Assembly (NCBI RefSeq): GCF_020520425.1
Contig: NC_079492.1
Location: forward strand, 139,256,361 to 139,320,360
Length of the DNA: 64,000 nt
Origin: Spinacia oleracea
Taxonomy: Eukaryota; Streptophyta; Magnoliopsida; Caryophyllales; Amaranthaceae
Direction: 5' to 3'
A model generated the notes under the pieces. The model had not been told where the DNA came from, did no database searches, and worked only from the letters and a program-made list of their open reading frames with translations. A program made the translations under genes and the position numbers. Below, in pieces: positions 1 to 11,400 of this stretch (its first letter is position 1; every line of letters begins with the position of its first letter).

Positions 1-57
1 GGTACTATGTAATTTTAATGGTTACTATATGTGTACAATAGTTACTATATTATTTTA
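1..57. repeat. GTTACTAT-rich repeat, left of the CACTA insertion
   Basis: Short AT-rich stretch with repeated GTTACTATAT words. The same kind of sequence resumes after the CACTA element at 5671, so the element split one repeat block. The right flank begins with nearly the same words (ATGGTTACTATATGTGTACAATAGTTA) that are seen here at 18-44. Confidence 0.6.
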
Positions 58-83
58 ATGCACTAGAGGAAAAAACCTCAAGT

Positions 84-490
84 GCGGGCTCATTTTAAGG
101 GGTTTAGTGCGGGCTTTTACATGTGCAGCACATGGCCTGCCCGCACTTGGCATTTCTCAAGTGCTGCCAATATATGAGCCCGCACAAAACTATTTTTGTG
201 CTGCCAATTTAGAAAATGTGCCCGCACTTGACAACTTTGTGCTGCCAATTTTCGAATATGTGCCCGCACTTGACAAAGTTTGTGCTGCCAATTTTCGAAT
301 ACGTGCCCGCACTTGACAAACTTTGTGCTGCCAATTTTTTAAATGTGCCTGCACTTGACAACTTTTGTGCTGCCAATTTTTAAAATGAGCCCGCACTTGA
401 CAAACTTTGTGCTGACAATTTTGTAAATGAGCCCGCACTTGACAACTTTTGTGCTGCCAATTTTGGGAATGAGCCCGCACTTGTGATATA
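84..490. repeat. Left sub-terminal repeat array of the CACTA element
   Basis: About ten imperfect units of roughly 39 bp, each with GAGCCCGCACTTGACAA followed by TTTGTGCTGCCAATTTT. The first copies (84-185) are partly in the opposite orientation. Open frames across this array are repeat artefacts. The same motif recurs at the right end (5500-5640), as expected for transposase-binding sub-terminal repeats. Confidence 0.75.
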
Positions 491-737
491 TATACGAGCC
501 TATAAACGAGCCGTATTTGTTATATATCCTATTTTCCTGCCACATATTTTATATAATTGGACCACGCCACTAGTTAACCTCCATACATCATATAAAAAAG
601 TACCCAATTATATAGATAATTAAATTGTACAGTTGAAAACTCGATTACATAACAGTCATAAAAAACTAGCATCCATAACCTAAAATTCATTACAAGGAAA
701 TATCAAAAACAATACTAAAATTCACTACAAGAAAATA

Positions 738-3700
738 TCAAAGACAATCACTAGAAATGAAGTTTGCCAACTTTTCTCGAACTTCATTTATCTCTTCAAT
801 CGTGAAAGGCTCCTCCCTCGAATTTTTGAGTACCTTACGAAGATCGACAATAAAAAAAAAAATATGTATACTTTAGTTAGTTATATTATAAATATTGTAT
901 CGTAAAATAAAGTAAGACTTAATTTGCTCATACCAATGAAATAAAGAATAAAATTGTCGTTTTCGATCCAAACTCTTAACTAATGAACCTATATAGATAT
1001 TCTAAACCTTTTACATGTTTAACATATTGTTTTTATGTTTATAAGTCTCATTATTACCTAATTTGGTCAAGTTATGCACAATTAAGGGTCGTTTAATCGT
1101 TATATGTAATAATTTTACTAACATTGTCGTTTTTGCTCCTAACTTTTAACTAATGAACCTAAAAAGGTATTCCAAACCATATAATTGTTTAACATACTTG
1201 GTTTTATGTTTCTAAGTTTCATTCTTCCCTAGTTTGGTCAAGTAATGCATATTTAAGAGTCGTTTGATCGTTATATGTCATATTTTGACTAAAATTGTCG
1301 TTTTCGCTCATAACTCTTAACTAATGAACCTAAAAAGGTATTTGAACTTTGAAGCCATATACATGGTTAACATACTTGTTTTTATGTTTCTAAGTCTCAT
1401 TCTTACCTATTTTGGTCAAGTTATGCACATTTAAGGGTCTTTTGATCCTTATATGTCATATTTTAACTAAAATTGTCATTTTCGCTCCTAATTCTTAACT
1501 AATGGACCTAAAAAGGTATTTTAAACCATATACATGTTTAACATGCTTGGTTTTATGTTTCTAAGTCTCATTCTTACCTATTTTGGTCAAATAATGCACA
1601 TTTAAGGGTCGTTTGATCCTTATATGTCATATTTTGACTAAAATTGTCGTTTTTGCTCCTAATTCTTAACTAATGGACCTAAAAAGGTATTTGAAACCAT
1701 ATACATGTTTAACATACTTGTTTTATGTTTCTAAGTCTCATTCATACCTATTTTGGTCAAGTTATGCACATTTAAGGGTCGTTTGATTGTTATATGTCAT
1801 ATTTTGACTAAAATTGTAGTTTTCGCTCCTAACTCTTAACTAATGAATCTAAAAAGGTATTTCAAACCATATACATGTTTAACATACTTGATTTTATGTT
1901 TCTAAGTCTGATTCTTACCTATTTTGGTCAAGTAATGCACATTTAAGGGTCGTTTGATCCTTATATGTCATATTTTGACTAAAATTGTCGTTTTCGCTCC
2001 TAATTCTTAACTAATGAACCTAAAAAATACCATATACATGTTTAACATACTTGTTTTATGTTTCTAAGTCTTATTCCTACCTATTTTGGTCAAGTTATGC
2101 ACATTTAAGGGTCGTTTGATTGTTATATGTCATATTTTGACTAAAATTGTAGTTTTCGCTCCTAACTCTTAACTAATGAATCTAAAAAGGTATTTGAAAC
2201 CATATACATTTTTAACATACTTGTTTTTATGTTTCTAAGTCTGATTCTTACCTATTTTGGTCAAGTTATGCACATTTAAGGGTCGTTTGATCCTTATATG
2301 TCATATTTTGACTAAAATTGTCGTTTTCGCTCCTAATTCTTAACTAATGAACCTAAAAAAGTATTTGAAACCATATACATGTTTAACATACTTTTTTTTA
2401 TGTTTATAAGTACCATTATTACCTATTTTGGTCAAGTTATGCACATTTAAGGGTCGTTTGATCGTTATATGTCATATTTTGACTAAAATTGTCGTTTTCG
2501 CTCCTAACTCTTAACTAATGAACCTAAAAAGGTATTCCAAACCATATAAATGTTTAAGATATATGGTTTTAAGTTTCTAAGTCTAACTCTTACATAGTTT
2601 GGTCAAGTTATGCACATTTAAGCGTCCTTTGATCGTTATATGTCATATTTTGACTAAAATTGTCGTTTTCTTTCCTAACTCTTAACTAATGAACCTAAAA
2701 AAGGTATTTGAAACCATATACATGTTTAACCTACTTGGTTTTATGTTTCTAAGTCTCATTCTTACTTATTTTGGTCAAGTTATATACATGTAAGGGTCGT
2801 TTAATCGTTATATGTCATATTTTGACTAAAATTGTCGTTTTTGCTCCTAGCTCTTAACTAATGAATTTAAATAGATATTCTAAACCTTTTACATGTTTAA
2901 TATACTTAGTTTTATGTTTATAATTCTCATTATTACCTAATTTGGTCAAGTTATGCACATTTAAGGGTCGTTTGATTGTTATATGTCATTATTTTGACTA
3001 AAATTGTCGTTTTCGCTCTTAACTCTTAACGAATGAATCTAAATAGATATTCTAAACCTTTTACCTAAATATATATAGATAAATTCCATATACCTCATAC
3101 ATCTCTTGTAACTTATTCACGATGTCCCCATCTTCATATTTACCAAATAGCGAAGATGTCATGCAAACACCTATAGAACCCGTGAGAAAAAAGAGTAAGA
3201 TGTTACCAACCAAAAGCAAAGTACATTAAAAAACAGAAGTGTCAAGTTGGAACTTTTTCAATTTATTGAACATGCATGCTTTGCGCTTTACGAAATATGA
3301 TAACTGGTTGGAAACATCTACCTTGCATAGAAAGAAAACGAAGTTCTTGATTTGTTGATACAGCAATCTCGACAAGGCGATCATCCACTGCAACACAATT
3401 ATCTTCAGTAAAGCACGTACTTTTCAACCGTTCTAGAGGAACAACTGTTGTCTGTGACCTGCAATTAAATAAAATAAAAGTGAGTTGCCTATTGATACGA
3501 AATTCACAGAATGCAGAGACATTCACCAATTACTTTATTCACAGTCAATTCACTGAGCATGCTGTTGGAAGTCAGATTGTATCTTACTTGTTTCCACGTT
3601 TGTAGCAAATATTTTGCAGTACTTACATCTTGTTTCCTCAACTGAATTTAAAGCAGCTATTCTCCTTGAAGTGGACGTTGATTCAAAGTAGCTATTCTCC

Positions 3701-5323
3701 AGCTATTCTCTATTATTTGTTTGTTTCGAATAATCAAGTTGATTGCTGGAGTGTTGGACGTCGAGTAGCTACTAGCTCTATTGTCTTTTTTAATATGATA
3801 ACTTGACTGTTCAAGGGATTTCACACCTTGTATCAGTTAGGGTAAAGGATCAAAAGTACATACATTTAACGAAATGGATCGTGTCTTCATTAATCTCCCT
3901 GAAATGCTTTAATCACAGTATCATCCCTGTCCATAAGAGCTTCCATTAGCATGGCCCCTACCATTTGGTCCTAAAAATCAATTAAATAAAAAAAAAAAAG
4001 TTCATGAATATCTCCACCAGAGGCCAAAACAAAATCTATAGAGTTCTTAATGAAGTATATGCAATTGAAATATGAAAATTCTTGTACAAAGACTAGAATT
4101 ATTCGAACACAGGCAATTTATAAGTTATGCTTTCATTAGAACAGCCTGCTTATGATTCGAAGAAACCTAATTGCATATTTTCCTAAGAAAAGAAACCTAA
4201 TTGCATATTTTCATCAACCATAAGAGTTATAACAACCAATACCTCTTCGGAGAGAAAAAATGAAGGCAAGAAGAAATTCCTACCAAGAAATACATGCGCT
4301 ATAGAGGTTAAGAAGTGAAGGGGGTGCCAAAAAGGAGTAGGCAACATCATTAAATCACTAGCAGTAGACATGGAGCATGGAAGAAAATTAATATTAGTTT
4401 CTCTTTAACACTTTCACTTTCCTTATGCCATCCTACAATAATCTGCAGTTGTTACAGTGTTTTTTATAGACTATTATAACCTAAGAATCATATTTTTGTA
4501 CGGTGCCAGGAATACGAATAAATCAATATATTGAACCATCATATAAATCATTGAGGAAAAAACAACCTTGTTACCTGTTGAGATTCTTTTATAACAGAAG
4601 TGAATAAGGTTTTTAGAAGATCATGCACATAAGAAACAATCACAAACTTTAGATGACATGTAGTTAAGAACAAGACAACCTGATCGAACACAAGCTGCTC
4701 TGATCTCTGCATCCTCTAGGGACTGTATAAATACAGTAATAAAAGGATAGAGGAGAAATTTTACCTCTTTCCTGCAGAAAAGAGGGAAACTAAACTGAAT
4801 GAAGATAACAATTATATAGATGAACAGGCATTGAATGTGAAACAAATAAGACAAGCTTTTTCGACACATTCCAACATAGAAGACTTCCTACATCCATTAA
4901 ATCACCGAAATGCAACATAACAGACTTAATCAAACAAGCTCAACCACTATGCTAAATTTCATAATTCATAATATTTAAATATGATTTAGATAAAATTCAT
5001 GTACAACTAACAAAATCCATTCAAATCCAAACCATCAACAAATTCCAAATCAAACAATCCGAACCCTGCATACATCACCAGTGAACACAATCACAATTCA
5101 AACAATAAAAAAACCTAAAAAAAATCAAAAACTAAGAGAAATTAACAATAATTACACTAGAATCGAACTTTTTCAATGCAAACAACATAACAGAAATATG
5201 AATCGCCAAAAATATAAAAAAATCGAAGAACAAACCTGAATTAGTTCGATTTGGAAGAAGGTAGAGCTCGACGGCGGTGGGGGAAAGAGGAGCGACGCGG
5301 AAGGAGGAGGAGAGGAAGAGCAA
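738..5323 (-). pseudogene. Multi-exon gene fragment, apparently captured by the CACTA element
   Basis: Three exon-like blocks on the minus strand join in one frame with GT-AG borders. 3458..3322 follows a TTGCAG acceptor and ends CAAG/GTAG. 3170..3094 starts after CTATAG and ends GAG/GTAT. 833..738 starts after GTAAG and ends at TGA. Joined, they give about 78 residues ending near EEINEVREKLANFI, a soluble, charged, helix-rich C-terminus. Further exon-like pieces lie upstream: 3966..3900 (after TTTTAG), 4780..4688 (after TGCAG, HEAT-like with EDAEIRAACVRSG) and a CT-rich 5'UTR-like exon near 5323..5236 ending CAG/GTTTGT. Some upstream borders lack clean donors. I do not recognise the family. 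The orderly 5'UTR-to-stop layout inside transposon ends suggests transduplication of a host gene. Whether it is transcribed cannot be seen. Confidence 0.5.
950..3065. repeat. 171-bp tandem repeat array, about 12 units
   Basis: The marker AAAATTGTCGTTTT recurs at 950, 1120, 1291, 1469, 1640, 1810, 1981, 2143, 2314, 2485, 2656, 2828 and 3000. Spacing is 162-178 bp, mostly 170-172. Each unit also carries CTCTTAACTAATGAACC, ATACATGTTTAACATACTTG and GGTCAAGTTATGCACATTTAAGGG. First and last units share the variant AGATATTCTAAACC, as if the array grew from the inside. It lies wholly within the CACTA element, in the intron between the last two captured exons. Confidence 0.9.
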
Positions 5324-5499
5324 CGACGACGTGTTAGAGAAGGAGAGCGACGTAGAAGGAGGATGAGAGGTTATGCGTTGCAGAGGAAGAGTAGGAGCGA
5401 CGTGTTAGAGAAGATCCAGAGAAATAAGAAGCAGAGAAGGGGAAAGAGAGGAGCGAGGAAATGAAAATGGAAATGAAAAAAAAAATCGTGAAATTTTGT

Positions 5500-5645
5500 G
5501 CGGCTCGTTTTAATGAGCCCGCACTTGAAGTTAAGTGCTGCCAATTTTCTAAAATGAGCCCGCACTTGTGAAAATGTTTTTTTTTTTGTGTGTGTGCTAT
5601 CAAGTGCTGCCAATTTAATAAATGAGCCGCACTTGAAAGGAAACA
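5500..5645. repeat. Right sub-terminal repeats of the CACTA element
   Basis: Three imperfect copies of the TGAGCCCGCACTTG / AAGTGCTGCCAATTT motif next to the right terminus. They mirror the left array at 84-490. Confidence 0.7.
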
Positions 5646-5670
5646 CATGTCGATTTTTCCTCTAGTGATG

Positions 5671-7035
5671 GTTACTATATGTGTACAATAGTTATTAGTT
5701 TGTTGAGTGATTTGAAATATTTGTTGTTTTATTGAAATTAGGGTTAGTGTTTCACATAGTTAGTATATAAATGATATAGTTACCTTTAATTTATGTTGCG
5801 AAATAGTGTTTTTAATAGTCACTGGAATGTACGTTATGTTTATGTTAGTAGTAGTTTTTAGAGTAACTATATTTTTTTAAAAAGTTACTCTAACTTTAAA
5901 ACAATAACTATTTGTTTAAAATAGTTACTATATTTTTTAGAAAGTTATTAATATAAGTTTAAAACAGTAACTATGTGTTTAAGATAGTTATTATGTTATG
6001 AACAGTTTATAGTGACTTTTTGATAAATAATAGTTACTATACGATTACATTATGTACTATGTTATTTAGAGTATGTTTTTGTTCACTTCTTAGATAGTGG
6101 TTATATGATTATAATGGTTAATATATATGTACAATAGTTACTATATTATAATAATAGTCCCTATGTTTTATATAGTTACTATATGTTTTATATAGTAACT
6201 ATATTTTTGAAATAGGTACTATGTTTATTTTATCATGATTTGTTACTAGCTATATGTTTATTTTCTTCAATAGTTACTATATTATTTATATAGTTACTAT
6301 ATGTTTGAAATATGTATTATGTTTATTTTATCATGATTAGTTACCCTATGTTTATTTTCTTCAATAGTATTTGTATGTTTTATATAGTTACTATAGGTTT
6401 GAAATAGTTACTATTTTAATTTATTATGTTCTGTGCATGTTTTTGATGTTATTCTATATTTTTAGTGATAGAGTTACTACATTATTATCACACCAACTAT
6501 GTCTGCAACTATGTGACTACATGACCATGAATAATATTTATAGGTATTATATCTTGTATAATAGTAACTATATGTTTGATATAGTTATTATGTATATTAT
6601 AATGTTCTTTTTATGTTCTTTGTTGTCCTCTATGTTATTATTAATAAGAGTTACTATGTTATGATCACATTAACTATATGATCATAACAATAACTATATA
6701 TGCAACTCTGCTAATATATCACTATCACTAATATTAAAATATACTATATCATGTATAATAGTAACTATATATTTTTAATACTTACTATGTTATCATTTTG
6801 TTCTTTTTATGTTTTTTTTTGTCTCTATGTTATTAGTAATAAGAGTGACTACATTATTATGACAGTAACTATATGACTATAACAATAACTATATCTGCAA
6901 TTCTACATGCGAATATCTTACCACCATTAATTCTAAGAGTTACTGTATGATGCATAATAGAAACTATATGTTTTATATAGTTACTATGTCATTTTTTCAC
7001 GCTTAAATGTTAAATTATTAACTTAGTTTATATAT
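5671..7035. repeat. GTTACTAT-rich degenerate repeat region
   Basis: AT-rich DNA in which AGTTACTATATGTTT-like words recur every 20-40 bp. It has no regular period and no credible gene. It is the continuation of the block at 1-57, split by the CACTA element, and it resumes at 7380-7745. Confidence 0.6.
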
Positions 7036-7046
7036 TAGTAATTCAG

Positions 7047-7256
7047 AAATACAAAGATGATTCATCTAGAATTGAAGTCGTGCGAAGAATAACTTCTGCA
7101 AGAAAAACAAAAGCAGGAGAAGAAGAAGAAGAAGAAGAAGAAGAAGAAGATTTTGACAACAATGAAAACCAAGGACGTGGTAGAGAAAAGAGAGGACGCG
7201 GACGTTGAAGGAGAGGACGTGTTGGTGTAAAGAAGGGACGTGGACGTGGCGATTAG
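7047..7256 (+). pseudogene. Decayed last exon with poly-Glu and RGRG tail
   Basis: After an acceptor-like TTCAG (7042-7046) a frame runs to TAG at 7254-7256. It encodes a basic stretch around EVVRRITSARKTKAG, about eleven glutamates from a GAA microsatellite (7116-7150), then glycine/arginine-rich words (QGRGR, RGRGR, KGRGRGD). One in-frame TGA interrupts it at 7206-7208. The context CGT-TGA-AGG fits a CGA arginine codon changed by C-to-T mutation. The GAR-like tail suggests a nucleic-acid-binding or nuclear protein, but the family is unknown and no upstream exons are recognisable. Confidence 0.35.
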
Positions 7257-8140
7257 TACTTCTTAGTTCAAAAACATTTGAGTTTAATGTGTCTTATTGA
7301 ATAGATGTAAATAATTATAATGCCGTAGCTAAAAACAACTAATCATGTAGTTAATGTTTTCTTAATTATTGTTCAAGAGTTATAATTACTCTTACTTTTG
7401 ATATTTTTACTCTTTTTTTTTTATTTCAGTAATTATATGAAATAATAGTAACTATAATCGAAAAAGTTACTATATGGCCTCTAAAGCATCTATATTATAT
7501 TGTTTATTTTAAAATATACTTCGTAGTAATTGTTCTACAGTTAAAATTACTTTTCTATATGATTTAGTTACTCTTTAGATAGAATAGTTATTCTTATCGA
7601 AATTGCTATATTATTATTTTTCCATAGTTACTATTATAAAGATATAGTTACTTTACGGAAGATATAGTTACTCTTTGGATAAAATAGTTATTTTTATCGA
7701 AATGACTATATTTTTTTTCATAGTTACTATCATGAACATATAGTTAATTTACAAAAATACCCTAGTCGACGCTAATTATAGCGTGGATCGGGTCCATACA
7801 AGTGGGATTGACAATAGATAATCCTACAAGGATCATCAAAAATACTAAAATACGCCCGGAGAAGGGCATTTTTGTAAATTAATGGACAATCTATCCACTC
7901 ATATGACTAACTCAGCCAAACACGAGTCACATCCTAATTGGCGGATGCCAAACCCTACTAAACACCTTTTAGACCAGCGAATTTCCATAAAAATCCCTAC
8001 TCCCTCAATTTAATGCCGTCTTTATCCCCATCAACCTCCCACGTAAGCAAGGAGAGAAGCGTCATTTCCTCGTAAACCTCACCGGAAAATTCCCCTTCGA
8101 TAATCCAAACTCACGCCCATTTCTCCCTTTTCCCGAAAAC
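7257..8140. other. Upstream region of the 8.4-15.5 kb gene
   Basis: To about 7745 the sequence is GTTACTAT-rich repeat. From 7760 composition becomes more balanced and leads into the promoter. A small palindrome, GCTAATTATAGC, lies at 7771-7782. Nothing coding is seen. Confidence 0.4.
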
Positions 8141-8148
8141 TATAAATA
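8141..8148 (+). promoter_or_regulatory. TATA box of the seven-exon gene
   Basis: TATAAATA is followed by a strongly pyrimidine-rich leader (8155-8290, CTCTCTCCTCC and repeated CTCCGTTATCT), typical of plant transcription starts and 5'UTRs. The start codon is about 300 bp downstream. Confidence 0.6.
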
Positions 8149-8429
8149 CTTCACTTTCTACCCCCCTCCCTTTCTTGCCCTAGACGCCTCCATTTTCGCC
8201 TCTCCTCCGCCGCAACCCCTCTCTCTCTCCTCCCCGCTTCCCGCCTTTCTCTCCGTTATCTCTCCGTTATCTCTCCCCAAATTGTTTCCCGACGCTTCCT
8301 TTTCTCTCACATAGGGTTTGTTTCACTCGGCGATTCGTTGATTTCGCCGATCCAAGCTGTTCGAGGTCTGCAATTAGGGTTTTTAATTTATTTTATTGAT
8401 AGTGGTTTGTTTTAGTGGAGGAGTTGGTG

Positions 8430-8444
8430 ATGACGTGGCGGTGA
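8430..8444 (+). other. Four-codon upstream ORF overlapping the start codon
   Basis: An ATG at 8430 opens a four-codon frame ending in TGA at 8442-8444. The last A of this stop is the first base of the main ATG (TGATG). If the leader is transcribed as read, this arrangement could lower or couple initiation at the main start. Confidence 0.4.
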
Positions 8445-11400
8445 TGGAAGCTGTGGAACTGGCGATCCCGGTGGATGTTGCGGCGCCGAAATTGATGGGT
8501 TCAGACGTTTTCGTTGGAGCTAGGGTTTGCTCTTCTACTGATGGAGAAGCTCGTGATTCCGAGACCATTTCGCCTTTTCTTGGTTCGAAAATTGATGAAT
8601 GCACCTCTTTACTTGGCCACAGAGGTGAGTTTTTTTTGATTTCAGAGCTGTTTTTCATTTGTATTTTTATCGATTTATTGCGTATTCCAGTTCAATATTG
8701 ATTCCTTTTAACTTACTTTACCAATTTGGTATTTGAACTTTTTGTGTTGATAAGTTTCTTTATCGGACTGCAAATAATCCTCTTATTTTGATTCTTCATG
8801 GTTCTGGATCAAGAATATAGAAATGTCTAATAGTTACCATTTTGATCCATGGGTTTACAGACTATGGGATATTTAGCAACAAGAGAGGGAAAACGTGTCG
8901 TTAATATTTAATTAGTCGTGAATTTGGTAGAACCGTGTGACATAATCCGAATATTTGATTACTTCCGGATTGGAAGTTCAGTGTATTATTATGTGCCATG
9001 ATACTTTTCTGTCATAACGTGAGTATTTGTGTATGTTTCAGATCCACTGAACATGATTGTTGTGAGCACTGATGCTTTTCTTCTTCCCATAGTGGAGTCA
9101 TTCTAAGCTATGAGCTTTGTTTATCAGTTTGATAGTGTGATTTTCCCCTCTGTTTTGTGACTGTCTATAGCTCTTTAATTTCTTTATCTAATGGAAAGTA
9201 AATGATTTCATGCTCAAACTATGGTATTTGAACTTTAAATCTCTTTCTTATCCGAGGGCATGATTTCATGATGTGGGCTCTTTTTCTTCACATTTTCTTT
9301 GCGCTCCTTTTTCTGCTGAATTCCTGAAGAAACCAATAATGACATTTTGTACTCTGATAGTCTGATGTTCTGTGACTTCTTTCTGTTATGACTTATGAGT
9401 TCAAGTGTACATTGTTTGTTGACGGATTTGTTCAGTGCTCTAATAATCAATTAGCTATATATAATGGGTCTAGGAAGTTGGAAGAATCTCAATTCTCAAG
9501 TGACGTACTATTACACGGCTCAGAAGTTTACTTAATTTATCAATTTTGGCCATGTGTAAGTTTTTAGGGATTTTAGTTTGTATAAGGGCCTACTCGGATA
9601 GTACCCTACTACCCTTTAAAGACAGAAAGGGCATGTTAAACAGCTAAATCTTTCAATAAAAATGCATGTAATAATTTTAATCAACTTTTTTTGTGTTCAA
9701 TGTTTGTCTCTTATCTGAAGTTCAATAGGGAATTATGTCAATTTCATCGAAAGGACTGAAACCTTTCTCTTTTAACCGAACACAGAATGTTTTACTTTTT
9801 AGTTTGGGGATTTTCTTTCCCATCTGTAGACCCCACCAAATGTACCACACCAACTGTAATATAATGTTGTCATTTTTCTTAAATTGTTGGGTTTAGATTT
9901 TTTTATGAAATTACTAATTGGATTTTAATTCCTAATTGAAGTTCTAACTTGCTGATTAAGCTTCGAATCCTCTAATGCTATCCAAATTCTGAGCAGGTAC
10001 TACCACTGCTTCTGGTCCACCTCCCTGGTTGAAGAAAACAGATGCAGCTTTATGTAGGAATAATTTTCTTCCCTCTAGATCAGCAACAGAAGATGCATCC
10101 CTGGGGGTGGTTGACGGGATTACAAGTGGTTCTACCATGTCGATGTCAGAGTATGAAGGAAAACAGATTCAACGGAAGGTGGGGAAGTTTCCAAGAAATG
10201 GAAGTGGCTTATTAAAAAAAACCCGAATGTTGCAATCGGACAATTTTTTATCTCATGGTGAAGCTGATGAAGCAAAGACGGAGTCAGATAAACTTGGCTT
10301 GCATCTAATGAAATGTTCAAATGCAGGTAAAGTGTTTAACCATGGGTTGGTGTGATCAACCTTATTGGTTGCTGACATTGCTACCCAACATGGGTAATAA
10401 AGTTTTGCTTACTTCTGATAGTACTTAAATATTTATACTAGTAAACGATGTTTGTAAATATGCTTGTCCAAGTTTAAGGATAGTACTTTTGTGTTATGTA
10501 CTAATCTTTCTTTCCTTCCATTTTGACCCTTCCTTACTTGCTAGTGGTCTAGATAACACTACGACCTGATGTGAAAATTAATGGCTTGCACCTCGCATCA
10601 TGCTTAGTTCATTTTGCTTTTTGGTAAATTATGCTGATATAACTTTCCGAGGCTTGTACATGGTAGGAGAGAGCACAAAAGTTGAAATGGGGTAGTTTGA
10701 TCCTTGAGGGATCTTACTTCAATAAGAAATGTATAAGTCTACCACCTGTTTTCTCTTCAAGTTCACTAGTATTGCTGAATTGTAGCATTTGTATGGGAAG
10801 AAATTTGCGGGGCTTGATTAAGCATCTTTGTTCGTTTGTAAAGTACAGCCATTTCCTTTTTGGCACTTGGTAAGAGATTGATGACTGATATTAAATAGAG
10901 ATTTTGGTGGAGTTGAACTTGTATAATTAGTTACAGCGTAGATGGGTTATAAGTTTACAACTAACAAGTTGGATATGGATACTGGATAGGTTCTGGAACC
11001 ATTTGATGTCCCTACATATTGTGCTTGTATCTTTGACCCAAGATTCCTGAATGTGATGATGATTGGGAGTGCAATCACTTAAACACATGACTGAGATAAA
11101 ATGTATTTTTCCACTTAAGAACTTTTAAAATCAAATTTGTATCAGTTTCCTTCGCTTAGTCATAATACTCAGTCTTCACTTGGTACTTAGAATTGATAGT
11201 ACACCTTGCATCATGCTTAATTCACTTAGTTATAGTACTTCGTTGACATGTTAAGTAAATACTGATAGATTTTGAGCTTGAATTTCATTTGAGGTGACAC
11301 AGCATTTTAATTGGTTCCATTTTCTTTCAATGAGCATTATATGTAGCTTCTTCAAATATGTTTTGAAGTTCAGGGTAGTGTCGTCCGAGATAAAGAACAG

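Larger units (their letters stand above)
61..5667. mobile_element. CACTA (En/Spm-type) DNA transposon, non-autonomous, 5.6 kb
   Basis: The left end reads CACTAGAGGAAAAA (61-74) and the right end is its exact reverse complement (5654-5667), giving 14-bp terminal inverted repeats that start with CACTA. The base triplet ATG lies directly outside both ends (58-60 and 5668-5670), the 3-bp target duplication known for CACTA elements. Inside both ends are inverted sub-terminal repeats with the words TGCGGGCTCATTTT and AAGTGCTGCCAA, typical of binding-site arrays near CACTA termini. No TNP2-like transposase frame is visible, so it is non-autonomous. The interior holds a 171-bp tandem array and exon-like segments on the minus strand (separate entries). 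Confidence 0.85.

Noticed and set aside
84..490. Regular short repeats considered as a CRISPR array
   Set aside because: Plant nuclear context, no conserved repeat with unique spacers; units are adjacent and degenerate, and they belong to a CACTA terminus.
190..545. Minus-strand frames with repeated QNWQHK/CQVRAH words
   Set aside because: Translation of the CACTA sub-terminal repeat array.
950..3065. 171-bp array considered as a centromeric satellite
   Set aside because: It lies entirely inside a CACTA element and has only about 12 units; centromere function cannot be supported.
6371..6664. 97-codon frame rich in Tyr/Met/Leu
   Set aside because: Lies in GTTACTAT repeats; composition artefact without homology.
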